A stretch of 64,000 nucleotides of DNA from RGIG4097 sp937885645 (GCA_937885645.1 CALABJ010000003.1:1-64000), one strand, 5' to 3'; shown: positions 1-8,723, counted from the first letter of the stretch. Numbers and translations: made by a program. The notes: generated from the sequence alone by a model not told the origin.

Positions 1-54
1 CCGTAGGGCTCTGCCGTAGGCAGAAGGGGGAAACACGTGAGGAAGGGGGACATG
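1..54. repeat. Intergenic mosaic repeat, module A (cut by window edge)
   Basis: This segment is repeated in inverted orientation at 45177-45230: 28 bp (27-54 here) are the exact reverse complement of 45177-45204, and the CCGTAGGGCT stretch at the left end also recurs there. A 16-bp core (GAGGAAGGGGGACATG) recurs in direct orientation at 51971-51986. No ORF or RNA fold explains it. The left end may continue outside the window. Confidence 0.75.
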
Positions 55-83
55 CATTTAAGGAGATAAGCACTTAGCATAAT

Positions 84-113
84 AAAAAAGCACTCCACGT
101 GGAGTGCTTTTTA
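84..113 (-). terminator. Intrinsic terminator of glyQS
   Basis: A perfect inverted repeat (AAAAAGCACTCCACG and its complement) with A and T runs on both sides, 28 bases past the glyQS stop. It can work in both directions. Between the stop and this hairpin lies a 25-nt element also found after upp (see findings). Confidence 0.85.
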
Positions 114-140
114 CAAAGTCAGGCGCTAAATAGCGCGTTT

Positions 141-1532
141 TTAATATTCAAATTGCTCGGTGAAATAAGACACAAGATTTTCAACGGGGATGCGAATTTG
201 TGCCATGGTGTCACGTTCACGGACGGTGACGGTGTTGTCTTCGAGAGTGTCGAAGTCGATGGTCACGCAGTAAGGTGTGCCGATTTCGTCTTGACGACGA
301 TATCTCTTGCCGATTGAGCCACTGCCGTCAAAGTCGCAAGCAAAGTGCTTGGTGAGGGCGTGGTAGATTTCCTCTGCCTTTTCGTTGAGTTGCTTTTGGA
401 GAGGAAGGATTGCCACCTTGATGGGTGCGATTGCGTGGTGAAAGTGCATGACAACACGGGTGTCGTTTTCACCGACTTCTTCCTCATCGTATGCATTGCA
501 AAGGAGTGCAAGCACCATACGTTCAACACCGAGAGAAGGCTCGATGACGTAAGGCACGTATTTCTCGTTGGTGACGGGGTCAACGTAGCTGAGGTCCTTG
601 CCTGCTGTGTTGATGTGTTGGGTGAGGTCGTAGTCAGTTCTGTCTGCGATGCCCCAAAGTTCACCCCAACCAAAGGGGAACAGGAATTCAAAGTCGGTTG
701 TTGCCTTTGAATAGAAGCAAAGCTCTTCGGGATCGTGGTCACGGAGTCTGAGGCAATCGTCGTTCATGCCCAGTTCGAGAAGCCAGTTGTGGCAGAAGCT
801 GCGCCAATACTGGAACCATTCAAGATCGGTGCCGGGCTTGCAGAAGAATTCAAGCTCCATTTGTTCAAACTCTCTCACGCGGAAAATGAAGTTGCCGGGA
901 GTGATTTCGTTGCGGAATGATTTACCGATTTGACCAATGCCGAAAGGAACTTTCTTTCTTGTGGTACGTTGGACGTTTTTGAAGTTGACAAAGATGCCTT
1001 GTGCTGTTTCGGGGCGGAGATAGACGGTGTTGACACTGTCTTCTGTGACACCTTGGAAAGTCTTGAACATAAGGTTGAACTTTCTGATGCCGGTGAACTC
1101 ACTCTTGCCACAAACAGGACAGGTGATGCCGTGCTCTGTGACGTAGGCTTCAAGTTGCTCGTTTGACCAACCTGCGATGTTCTCCTCGATGCCTTTTTTC
1201 TTCATATAGTCTTCGATGAGGTTGTCTGCACGGTGGCGTGAGTGACAGTTTTTGCAGTCCATAAGAGGATCTGAAAAACCGCCAAGGTGACCTGATGCGT
1301 GCCAGACTTGGGGATTCATCAAAATTGCGCAGTCAAGACCAACGTTGTAGGGGCTTTCGGTGACAAATTTCTTCCACCATGCTGCCTTAACGTTGTTTTT
1401 CAGTTGGACGCCCAGAGGGCCGTAGTCCCAAGTGTTTGCAAGACCGCCGTAGATTTCACTGCCGGGAAAGACGAAACCACGGTTTTTGCAGAGGGCTACA
1501 AGTTTGTCCATTGTGAGTTTGCTTTTTGCCAT
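141..1532 (-). CDS. glyQS: Glycyl-tRNA synthetase, single-chain (alpha2) type
   Basis: Charges tRNA-Gly with glycine using ATP in the cytoplasm. The 463-residue product begins with the class II Gly-type region (FPGSEIYGG, WDYGPLG), has a Cys4 insertion (CKNC near residue 100 and CPVC near 145), then motif 2 (FRNEITPG), class II motif 3 (EPSLGVERM) and an anticodon-binding C-terminal domain (IAPIKVAILP). Length fits the eukaryote/archaeal-like homodimeric enzyme used by many clostridia rather than the GlyQ+GlyS pair. An upstream in-frame start ten codons earlier exists, but AAGGTG lies 5 bases before the ATG at 1532, so that start is chosen. It has its own promoter (1587-1615), and no T-box leader fits into the short upstream gap. 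Confidence 0.96.
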   Translation of the reverse strand: MAKSKLTMDKLVALCKNRGFVFPGSEIYGGLANTWDYGPLGVQLKNNVKAAWWKKFVTESPYNVGLDCAILMNPQVWHASGHLGGFSDPLMDCKNCHSRHRADNLIEDYMKKKGIEENIAGWSNEQLEAYVTEHGITCPVCGKSEFTGIRKFNLMFKTFQGVTEDSVNTVYLRPETAQGIFVNFKNVQRTTRKKVPFGIGQIGKSFRNEITPGNFIFRVREFEQMELEFFCKPGTDLEWFQYWRSFCHNWLLELGMNDDCLRLRDHDPEELCFYSKATTDFEFLFPFGWGELWGIADRTDYDLTQHINTAGKDLSYVDPVTNEKYVPYVIEPSLGVERMVLALLCNAYDEEEVGENDTRVVMHFHHAIAPIKVAILPLQKQLNEKAEEIYHALTKHFACDFDGSGSIGKRYRRQDEIGTPYCVTIDFDTLEDNTVTVRERDTMAQIRIPVENLVSYFTEQFEY

Positions 1533-1586
1533 AAACACCTTCTTTTGCGCGTGTTCACGCACGATAGATTTATACTTAGTAGTAGA

Positions 1587-1615
1587 ATAATAAAATGTAA
1601 AATCAACTTTGTCAA
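1587..1615 (-). promoter_or_regulatory. Promoter of glyQS
   Basis: On the minus strand TTGACA (1610-1615) is followed after exactly 17 bases by TATTAT (1587-1592). A perfect palindrome TTATCGCGATAA at 1617-1628 sits just upstream, between this promoter and the divergent ykvI-like gene, and is a candidate operator. Confidence 0.75.
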
Positions 1616-1645
1616 GTTATCGCGATAAGTTGCATATATTCAACT

Positions 1646-2659
1646 ATGTTGACAGCGTTGAAAGTGACTTTCTTGTTCATCGGCACGTCTATTGGTGCAG
1701 GATTCAGCAGTGGCAGAGAGATTGCACTATTTTTTGGCGACACCTCCCCTTGGTGCGTTGCACTATCATCAGTGTTTATCGCCCTCATATGCGCCCTATT
1801 TTTGGTGGCAGGAAAATACGACCTCATCCCAAACAATATTGCTGTGAAGGTGGCAACTTTCTTTGCAGGGGCGGTGTCACTGGTCAGTATGCTTGCAGGG
1901 GGTGAAAAAATCCTCAGCGACCTCACCGGCGTCAGCATGCTTGGAATAATTATGACACTTCTTGGGGCGGTGATTGTCACCCTGGGCATTGAAAAAATCA
2001 AGTGGGCAAACACAATCTTAATACCGCTTTTGATATTGATGATGGTGCTGATTTTTGCCAAACTCGGTGCTCCGGTGTATGGGGGTAGTGTGTCAATTTT
2101 GAAGCCTATACACTACTCTGGGCTTGACGTTTTGCTTGCAGGCATGGTGCTGTCAAGAGAGGGCAAAAAACTCAGTGGCAAGCAGATTGCAGTGGCCGTT
2201 GCAGGCATAGGCGTGTTTATGTTTGCAATCCTGTTTATCCTCCAAAACATAGTTTTATCTGACAAAATGAACTCATCAATGCCAGTTTTGGGTGTTTCAA
2301 CCGAATTGAATATGCGAGGTGTCAGTGGTGTGCTCATCGCATCGGCAATCTTCACAACCCTCATTGGCGCGCTTGAAACAGTGGTGGTTTACGTGACGGA
2401 ATTTGCATCAAAAATCACAAAGCTCAAACCCCTTGCAGAGAGAAAAAACAAGTGCTTTGTGGTGCTTCTTTCCCTCCTCATTTTCTACCCTGTGTCCTTC
2501 CTAGGTTTTGAGAAAATCGTGGATACCTTCTATCCTTTTGTCAGCCTGTCGGGGATTGCACTCACCCTATTCATTTTGTTCAAGGTGATTATGTTCTTTA
2601 TAAAAAACCGTGCCCACAATAGGACACGGCTTAAAAAGGTCTCTATTAATTCAACATAA
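1646..2659 (+). CDS. YkvI-like membrane protein (APC-superfamily transporter)
   Basis: A 337-residue integral membrane protein with about ten hydrophobic segments. The opening helix reads LFIGTSIGAGFSSGREI, matching the unwound first helix (GxGFxxGxEI) of the YkvI family, distant relatives of amino-acid/sodium symporters of the LeuT/APC fold. Substrate is unknown. No Shine-Dalgarno sequence precedes the ATG; a -10-like CATATA at 1633-1638 lies only 7 bases before the start, so the message may be leaderless. The last 15 codons contain, in antisense, the terminator of the convergent operon; the two stop codons are one base apart. Confidence 0.8.
   Translation: MLTALKVTFLFIGTSIGAGFSSGREIALFFGDTSPWCVALSSVFIALICALFLVAGKYDLIPNNIAVKVATFFAGAVSLVSMLAGGEKILSDLTGVSMLGIIMTLLGAVIVTLGIEKIKWANTILIPLLILMMVLIFAKLGAPVYGGSVSILKPIHYSGLDVLLAGMVLSREGKKLSGKQIAVAVAGIGVFMFAILFILQNIVLSDKMNSSMPVLGVSTELNMRGVSGVLIASAIFTTLIGALETVVVYVTEFASKITKLKPLAERKNKCFVVLLSLLIFYPVSFLGFEKIVDTFYPFVSLSGIALTLFILFKVIMFFIKNRAHNRTRLKKVSINST
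2601..2629 (-). terminator. Terminator of the 7519-2661 operon, inside the ykvI-like CDS
   Basis: Read on the minus strand, CCGTGTCC-TATTGT-GGGCACGG is followed directly by TTTTTT, a good intrinsic terminator. It lies 32 bases beyond the stop of the minus-strand gene but inside the last codons of the convergent plus-strand gene. On the plus strand no U run follows, so it is directional. Confidence 0.75.
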
Positions 2660-2660
2660 T

Positions 2661-4064
2661 TCAGTTGGCTTGCTTGCGCTCCTCTATTTTGTTTTTGATT
2701 GTCTCATAGATGAATGCGTCGTTTTTGGATTTGTATAATTTGATTTTTTGATTGTCAAAGCGGATTATTATTCTCTTTTCATACTCAACTCTAATTGAAT
2801 CATATTCAAGCCTATACGAGCATCCATTTTTGTGGCAATATATACCGCCTTCATATATTTCCAAAAAGCTTTCACTGGCTATTTTCGTCCACTTAATACA
2901 CAGGAATATCATTTCCACAGCCAAAGTGATTGCAGCGGCTATAACCGCAGCTATATATTTAATTTTGTTTGGATGTACGACTAACATAAAAAACGCACCA
3001 ACAAGCACAGCACCGCCAATCGCGACATAAGTCTCTCGTAAACACTCGTGTAGTTTGCCATAACTTTGTCTATGAATTAGCGCACCAAGTTTTTCCGTGT
3101 TTAATGTGTAGTCACCAATTCTTGCTAAAACTTCATCGTTTAAGAAGAAATTGCGCATCTTTAATTCTTCTTCTAATTCACGATATTTTTCAGCTAATTT
3201 TTTATCTCTTTTCCCACCATAATAGATGTCGTAGCCGTGAAAATGAAGCATCCTTTCTCCATCGAAAATGGACAATCTTCTGCTTTCATCTTCTCTGTCC
3301 AAAAAGCCGATCTCGTTTTCTTCAATCATAAACTCTTTGGCTTTTTCTCTCAAATCAGCAAGATTTATTTTTGATTGTTGTTTGTCGTGAACTATGGTCA
3401 ACGTATCGACATCAAAAGAAAAATCGAAATTTCTTGTGCTATAATTTATGCCAGCAACTATTTTATACTGGATATTTTTTGCTTTCAAAATAAGGTTCTC
3501 GTCAAACACTATTTCGACAGAATTGTCGCGGTCAATTTCCACTTTTACTTTATAAAAGCCATCGCCAATCTCTAAATCGTTGGCAATCACACCAGTGCAA
3601 TGCATCAAAAGAAATCCGCCGTTAGACGTTTCCATTTGAATCGTACAATCGTCATTTGCTTCCTTCATTTCCATGACGCATGCATCGTGAAAATGCCACA
3701 CATTATGTAAGAATGCTTCAATGTCGTTGTCATTGTTGATTGTCAAGGTTTCACTATATTCAGTGCTCTTTAACAATTCAACTGCTTCATCAAACTGCTC
3801 TTTTGTGTATCTCTTTTTCTTGACAACATTGATGATGTCTTCATCGTCCCAGTACGACTTCAATTTTTCACTTTGTATTGCAAAATTTTCGCAATTGAAA
3901 TCTAAAAAAACAACCTTATAACTTGCACGAAAATCGAAACATCTCAAAACTATAAGCTCAGAAAACGTTTCGTCAAACACCACGATTTTTGTATGTTTGT
4001 TGTTGCTGTATGCAAAAACAGGAGAAACATACATTTTGTCCTTGTCTATTATTTTGACAATCAT
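2661..4064 (-). CDS. Unknown protein with two membrane segments near the C-terminus
   Basis: Not recognised. The 467-residue product has a soluble, beta-rich first part (about residues 1-345), then two adjacent hydrophobic helices (about 348-368 and 372-395) ending in a basic turn, then about 70 residues rich in beta strands that look like a PH-like or YcxB-type C-terminal domain (this last point is only an impression). AGGAGG stands 4 bases before the ATG. It is the last gene of a four-gene run (29 bases after the preceding stop), so it probably works with the membrane, TPR and metal-tail proteins upstream. Asn/Asp/Lys-rich regions give it slightly lower GC than its neighbours. Confidence 0.7.
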   Translation of the reverse strand: MIVKIIDKDKMYVSPVFAYSNNKHTKIVVFDETFSELIVLRCFDFRASYKVVFLDFNCENFAIQSEKLKSYWDDEDIINVVKKKRYTKEQFDEAVELLKSTEYSETLTINNDNDIEAFLHNVWHFHDACVMEMKEANDDCTIQMETSNGGFLLMHCTGVIANDLEIGDGFYKVKVEIDRDNSVEIVFDENLILKAKNIQYKIVAGINYSTRNFDFSFDVDTLTIVHDKQQSKINLADLREKAKEFMIEENEIGFLDREDESRRLSIFDGERMLHFHGYDIYYGGKRDKKLAEKYRELEEELKMRNFFLNDEVLARIGDYTLNTEKLGALIHRQSYGKLHECLRETYVAIGGAVLVGAFFMLVVHPNKIKYIAAVIAAAITLAVEMIFLCIKWTKIASESFLEIYEGGIYCHKNGCSYRLEYDSIRVEYEKRIIIRFDNQKIKLYKSKNDAFIYETIKNKIEERKQAN

Positions 4065-4093
4065 ATTTCCTCCTGTTCAGTCATCGCTGATTT

Positions 4094-4726
4094 TTATTGC
4101 TGGTCGTGATGGTGGTGATGGCAGTCACAATCATCATCACAGTCATGGTGATGGCAATCACAGTCGTCATCGTCGCAATCGCAAGCGTCATCATCACGAT
4201 CGTCATTATCCTCATCCTCATCGGGGTTGAGTATGTCCTCAAAAGGTGAACGGCGTGACTCGTCATCGGGTTCGTCAAGGCCTTTCAAATAGCGGTAAAA
4301 GGCGTCATCTTGATAGTCCTTTTCCTTGTCGACAAAATATCCGCCCAGTTCTTCAACGGCGTTGCGTATTTCCATATACTCGTTGTAGTTGAGTTCGTTG
4401 GAGTCGGCAAAGGATTTCAGCACCTCGATGGCTCTTTCATCACCATATTTGCCAAGAAGCCTTGCATAAAGTGCCACGTCTTCTCCACGGTAAAGGCAAC
4501 TGACAAGGCCCATATACACACCCTTGTTGCCCTTGTATTCGGTGAGGATTTCGATGAGCATATCTGCGGTTTCACCACTTGAAGAATAGAACTTTTCAAG
4601 CATAGTTTCAACCATATCTTCGCAGTCCTCTTGAAGGAACTCGTAGGCTTCAAGACGGGTGTTGTACTCCACACTTTCATCCAAAAGGATATTGAGCATC
4701 TTTTCTTTTTCTTGTTTAGATTTCAT
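4094..4726 (-). CDS. Alpha-helical protein with a His/Asp/Cys metal-binding tail
   Basis: Not recognised as a named family. Residues 1-150 are helical and acidic, with HEAT-like spacing (helix pairs around LLDESVEYNTRLEAYEFLQ and YARLLGKYGDERAIEVLK). From about residue 175 the chain is almost entirely Asp, His and Cys, with repeated DCDC and HHHH clusters to the end, an obvious candidate for binding Ni, Zn, Co or Cu. Two earlier in-frame ATGs exist, but GGAG lies at the proper distance only for the ATG at 4726, which overlaps the upstream TPR gene by 11 bases and suggests translational coupling. The tail could be a nickel/zinc store, a metal-dependent switch, or simply codon-repeat expansion. 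Confidence 0.75.
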   Translation of the reverse strand: MKSKQEKEKMLNILLDESVEYNTRLEAYEFLQEDCEDMVETMLEKFYSSSGETADMLIEILTEYKGNKGVYMGLVSCLYRGEDVALYARLLGKYGDERAIEVLKSFADSNELNYNEYMEIRNAVEELGGYFVDKEKDYQDDAFYRYLKGLDEPDDESRRSPFEDILNPDEDEDNDDRDDDACDCDDDDCDCHHHDCDDDCDCHHHHHDQQ

Positions 4727-6413
4727 CGTCGTCATCTCCAAAAACAATTTTGTAGTATTTGTCAAAGGTGCGCTCGTTGAGGTTGTAGCGGACTATGCTG
4801 TCCATCTTTGAATCCTCTTCGTCATAATACACGTAGGCAATAAGCACACCTGCAAGGGTTTGTGGTGAGCGGAGTCTTGTGACTTTTTCCGCTTTTTTGG
4901 TGAGATACAAAGGGCGACCATCTATGCCCAAACGGACAAATCCGTCCACTGCCGAGCGCAGCCTGTGTAGATAGGTTGTAGGGTCTTCGTCGGTGAAGAT
5001 TATGTCACAAATCGAGTATCCAACCGCTTCTTTTAATACTTTTGGCATTTCATAGTAGGCTTCGGGCAAGGTCAAAGATACATCCTTGAATCTGTCCTGT
5101 GTCACCACGCTGAAGTCAAGGTGGTGTCCTCCGTCAAGAAGGTAGGCAAGGACGGCGGACATAGTGTCAAAACTGAGCCCCGGCTTTATGAGCACTTCCC
5201 TATAAAAATCTTCAACCCATTGTGAAGACGAGTAGGACAAGCGGTCAAGAAGAAAGGCTATCACCTTTTCGTTGCCGTCAATAAACGCCCAGCGGATAAG
5301 CCTTGTCAAGTCCTCGTTGTGGTCAAGGGCGTTGTCAAAATCCGCGTTGGACAGCCGTGCGTACTCTTCAAGGACTTTGTAGCGTCTAAACCTCTCGGTG
5401 TGAGGGACTTTCAGTTGAGGCATTGTCATTGAATAGTCTGTTTCATCGGGGTTTGAAGCGTAGAGGTCAAGGAAATAGTCGCTGGGGGCGTACTCACCAT
5501 ATATATTTTTCACCGTGTTCATAACACGGATTGCCTCGTCCTTTTGTCCCACGTTGTAGAGGGCTTGGGATAGCCATATAAGTCCGTTGGGTTGATATGG
5601 CATAACCTTCAACGCCTTTTTTGTGTAGACGATGACGTGGGAGTGCATATTCAGGTTTATGAGAAGGGGCAAAATTATGAGGATTTCTTCAAGGCGGTTG
5701 TAGTCTTGTTTCAAGATTTCCTCAACAACTTCTGCGGCCTCCGTCTGCCTGTCTTCAAGCATAAGTGCGGTGGCAAGGGTGCTGCGGACTCCAAGGCTTT
5801 CGTGCTTTTCAAGCATTTGTCTTGCCTCATAAATCACTCTATCCACGTCGTTTTTCATCATATAACTGACAAGGATGATGTGATTTGCGGCATCAACGTG
5901 CTTGCTTGACTTGTCCACCTTTTCGGCAAGAGCCACTGCCCCGTCAAAATCTCTTTCTTGAATTAGAGCGTAGGCTCTTTCAATCAAGGATTCATAGTAT
6001 TCCTCGGCGGTCTTTGACACCAAATGGAAGGGGTTTTGAGGCTTGTTGTCCTCGGGGTTTTCAAGGACGGAAAGGTCAAAATCGTCACCAAAATAGCGCA
6101 TATAATATGCCACTACTTCAAGTTGACCAAGTTCAAGGAAATTTTGGGCGAGGCTATAAAAAATGCGGTCTTCCTGCTCAGGTGTAGGATTTGACACCAG
6201 AGCACGATAGTAGACCGCGTTTGAAATTTGATGTGCGCCAAGTGTGGCGTAAATTGAGGCAAGTTTAACTTGCGCTTCTACAAAAGAATCGTCTTCGGCA
6301 AGGGCTTTATTAAGATAGTTTATTGCGCCTTCCGTATCACCGCTCAAAAGTTTTCTTTCCGCAAGTGACAAAAGTTCGTCCTTGGAAAGCTGCATTTTGA
6401 CGATGTTTGCCAT
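4716..6413 (-). CDS. Tetratricopeptide-repeat protein
   Basis: A 565-residue cytoplasmic protein. The first 300 residues are a series of helix pairs with TPR spacing (for example AERKLLSGDTEGAINYLNKA at about 17-36, and GLIWLSQALYNVGQKDEAI near 280). The second half is helical without clear repeats and ends in an acidic DDDD motif. TPR proteins are protein-binding scaffolds; no catalytic motif is visible. Its start codon overlaps the stop of the upstream membrane protein by one base (TAATG) and its end overlaps the next gene, so the three proteins are probably made in fixed ratio. Confidence 0.85.
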   Translation of the reverse strand: MANIVKMQLSKDELLSLAERKLLSGDTEGAINYLNKALAEDDSFVEAQVKLASIYATLGAHQISNAVYYRALVSNPTPEQEDRIFYSLAQNFLELGQLEVVAYYMRYFGDDFDLSVLENPEDNKPQNPFHLVSKTAEEYYESLIERAYALIQERDFDGAVALAEKVDKSSKHVDAANHIILVSYMMKNDVDRVIYEARQMLEKHESLGVRSTLATALMLEDRQTEAAEVVEEILKQDYNRLEEILIILPLLINLNMHSHVIVYTKKALKVMPYQPNGLIWLSQALYNVGQKDEAIRVMNTVKNIYGEYAPSDYFLDLYASNPDETDYSMTMPQLKVPHTERFRRYKVLEEYARLSNADFDNALDHNEDLTRLIRWAFIDGNEKVIAFLLDRLSYSSSQWVEDFYREVLIKPGLSFDTMSAVLAYLLDGGHHLDFSVVTQDRFKDVSLTLPEAYYEMPKVLKEAVGYSICDIIFTDEDPTTYLHRLRSAVDGFVRLGIDGRPLYLTKKAEKVTRLRSPQTLAGVLIAYVYYDEEDSKMDSIVRYNLNERTFDKYYKIVFGDDDDEI

Positions 6414-7519
6414 TATTTCTTCTTTTTCTTTTTAGGATTTTGATATGCTTGCTTTGCTTGGGGCTTTTTGGCAGGTGCGTTGTATTCTGCATTTGCCTTT
6501 GCTGCCTTTCTCACTTCGGCAAGGTGTTTCTTTGAATAGTATTTTTTCAGTGACTTGCACTTGATCATACCTCTGTCTGCCATTGCCACCCAGCCAAGAG
6601 CGATGAGGCTAAATCCTGCTGCTGCCATGACAAGATAGGTGATGATTGCGGGCATTGTTCCCATTGCAAAACCAAGGATGGGCACAAGGGATACTGCTGC
6701 GGTCACAGGCACAAAGAACAGGTTGTTTGCGATGACAACCACTGCATTTTTGAAGGTTTGCTTAAAGGTCAGTTGATGGGTGACGGTGAGGCCCATCATT
6801 GCAAGGCACACCATGACGATGGGGAAACCTACGATTGCAGGGAGAATTGCTGCTGCGTAATGTCCTGCGGTTTCAAGACCCAGTTGTTTCAGTGACAGAA
6901 GTTGAACAATTGCACTTGACTCACCAAGCAAAACTGCGGTGATGATTGTGCCAAGGATGAGATATTTCCACCAATGCTTTTTGAAGCCGACAAAATATGT
7001 TTTGATGAATTGCCTGTAAGTGTCTTGATAATATGCTCTCTTTGCTGCGTAGAACAGACCTGACAGGAAGGGTGATGCGATGATCATTGCTCCTGCGAGG
7101 ATGAAGAGGACGTATTGGAACACTGTGCCGTAAAGCAGACTGACACTTTGGTCAATGCTGTCACCGCCGCCGGGATAGCCAACGCCGATGCCTGCCATAA
7201 AGTTGTAAGTGCCACCAAGGAGGTGCTTTTCAATAAGAGTTCTGCCAAGGACAAGACCTACGATGAAAAGAAGTGATGCAATGATAAACCAAAAGGTTGT
7301 CTTGAACATTGTGCCATATTCACCTTTGAACACGGCAAATGCTCTTTTGAAATATGCGTCGGGATATTCCTTCTTTTCGGGCTTGGCTTCCACCATGCCT
7401 GCCACAACTACTTTGGCTTTTTCAGCAGGTTCGACAACGATGTCTGCATCGGTGTACCAGCTTTCAAGGAAAAACTTGTGTTCTCTTTGTTTTGCGTTAA
7501 AATTGTTTTGAGTTGCCAT
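6413..7519 (-). CDS. Polytopic membrane protein with a Lys-rich C-terminal tail
   Basis: Not recognised with confidence; the arrangement of long hydrophobic helices alternating with short basic loops recalls DUF624/YesL-type or glycerophosphodiester-type membrane domains. The 368-residue protein has about 70 soluble N-terminal residues, six or so membrane helices between about residues 78 and 315, and a cytoplasmic tail rich in Lys, Ala and Gln ending in KKKKKK. Such tails bind RNA, acidic lipids or an acidic partner; the next two gene products in the operon are acidic. AGGAG is 5 bases before the ATG. It heads the four-gene operon 7519-2661. Confidence 0.75.
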   Translation of the reverse strand: MATQNNFNAKQREHKFFLESWYTDADIVVEPAEKAKVVVAGMVEAKPEKKEYPDAYFKRAFAVFKGEYGTMFKTTFWFIIASLLFIVGLVLGRTLIEKHLLGGTYNFMAGIGVGYPGGGDSIDQSVSLLYGTVFQYVLFILAGAMIIASPFLSGLFYAAKRAYYQDTYRQFIKTYFVGFKKHWWKYLILGTIITAVLLGESSAIVQLLSLKQLGLETAGHYAAAILPAIVGFPIVMVCLAMMGLTVTHQLTFKQTFKNAVVVIANNLFFVPVTAAVSLVPILGFAMGTMPAIITYLVMAAAGFSLIALGWVAMADRGMIKCKSLKKYYSKKHLAEVRKAAKANAEYNAPAKKPQAKQAYQNPKKKKKK

Positions 7520-7653
7520 AATGACTCCTATGTTCAGTTAAAAGCATTTTACACTAAGTTCAATGAAATATCAAACAAAAACACAAAATTCTCCTTCTAA
7601 TAATAAAATAAATTAAGTTTAAAAAATATATTAGACAACTTGACACCAATAAA

Positions 7654-7682
7654 TTGACATTTTTCAGGTTGACGAGTATATT
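7654..7682 (+). promoter_or_regulatory. Promoter of asd-dapA-dapB
   Basis: TTGACA (7654-7659) and TATATT (7677-7682) are separated by exactly 17 bases, with AAGGAG upstream of the asd ATG at 7712. The roughly 20-base leader leaves no room for a lysine riboswitch, so lysine control, if any, must act at another level (see the ACT domain on DapB). Confidence 0.85.
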
Positions 7683-7711
7683 TTTTCTATAAAAGGAGAA
7701 GTGAAAACTTT

Positions 7712-8722
7712 ATGAAAAAATTTAATGTCGCAGTGGTCGGCGCAACGGGTATGGTAGGTCGCAAGTTCCTTGAAGTCCTGTCTGAAAGAAATCTCCCCGT
7801 GGACAACTATTATCTCTTTGCTTCATCAAGAAGCGCAGGCAGTGTGGTGGATTTTGTTGGAAAACCTCACACCGTCATTGAACTGAACGAAGAAAATGTG
7901 AAGGCCCTTCAAGGGAAAGTGGACTTTGCTCTCTTTTCTGCCGGTGGCGCTATATCAAAAGAATATGCACCCAAGTTTGTTGAAATCGGTGCAACTGTGG
8001 TTGACAACTCATCTGAGTGGCGTATGCACTCCGACGTGCCCCTTGTGGTCCCCGAAGTCAACCCCGAAGACGTCAAGTGGAATAAGGGTATAATCGCCAA
8101 CCCCAACTGCTCAACAATCCAAGCAATGGTGGCATTGAAGCCTCTCTACGACAAGTACGGCATCAAACGTATCATCTACTCCACCTATCAAGCTGTCAGT
8201 GGCGCAGGTGTTGCTGGCTACAACGATTTGAAAGACGGAGTCAAGGGCGAAGCACCCAAAAAATTCCCCTATCCTATCGCATACAATATGCTTCCTCACA
8301 TTGACGTTTTCCTTGAAAACGGCTATACAAAAGAGGAATGGAAGATGATCCAAGAAACAAGAAAAATCTTCCACGATGACACCCTCCGTGTCACTGCAAC
8401 AACTGTCCGCGTGCCCGTTTTCCACGGTCATAGCGAATCTATCAACGTTGAATTCAAAACCCCTTGCACAAGAGAAGGTGTGGTTGAAGCACTCTCTTCA
8501 TTCAAGGGTATCGTGGTCCAAGACGACCCCAAGAACAATGTCTATCCCATGCCTATCTACGCAGAAAACCACGACGAAGTCTTTGTGGGCAGAATCCGCA
8601 TTGACGAAAGCGTAGAAAGTGGCGTCAACCTGTGGGTTGTGGCAGACAATATCCGCAAGGGCGCGGCAACAAACGCAGTGCAAATTGTGGAACTTCTCAT
8701 CAAAGAACAATTGGAGGCATAA
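7712..8722 (+). CDS. asd: Aspartate-semialdehyde dehydrogenase
   Basis: Makes L-aspartate 4-semialdehyde from aspartyl phosphate with NADPH, the branch point to lysine/diaminopimelate, threonine and methionine. The 336-residue product starts with the Rossmann motif VVGATGMVGRKF, has the catalytic cysteine in NPNCSTIQ (about residue 131) and the conserved RVPVFHGHSE substrate-binding segment near residue 230. Length is typical. It is the first gene of asd-dapA-dapB; dapA starts two bases after its stop, with GGAGG inside the last asd codons. Confidence 0.96.
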   Translation: MKKFNVAVVGATGMVGRKFLEVLSERNLPVDNYYLFASSRSAGSVVDFVGKPHTVIELNEENVKALQGKVDFALFSAGGAISKEYAPKFVEIGATVVDNSSEWRMHSDVPLVVPEVNPEDVKWNKGIIANPNCSTIQAMVALKPLYDKYGIKRIIYSTYQAVSGAGVAGYNDLKDGVKGEAPKKFPYPIAYNMLPHIDVFLENGYTKEEWKMIQETRKIFHDDTLRVTATTVRVPVFHGHSESINVEFKTPCTREGVVEALSSFKGIVVQDDPKNNVYPMPIYAENHDEVFVGRIRIDESVESGVNLWVVADNIRKGAATNAVQIVELLIKEQLEA

Positions 8723-8723
8723 T

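Noticed and set aside
263..742. 159-codon minus-strand ORF within glyQS
   Set aside because: Shadow frame of glyQS with Ser/Thr-rich composition and no ribosome site.
1533..1645. T-box leader for glyQS
   Set aside because: The gap is 113 bases with a promoter 55 bases from the start codon; no room for a T-box.
4097..4200. Poly-His stretch as a sign of vector or tag contamination
   Set aside because: It is mixed with Asp and Cys codons, in frame with a native gene inside an operon, and no vector sequence is near.
7683..7711. Lysine riboswitch before asd-dapA-dapB
   Set aside because: The leader is only about 20 bases long by the consensus promoter.
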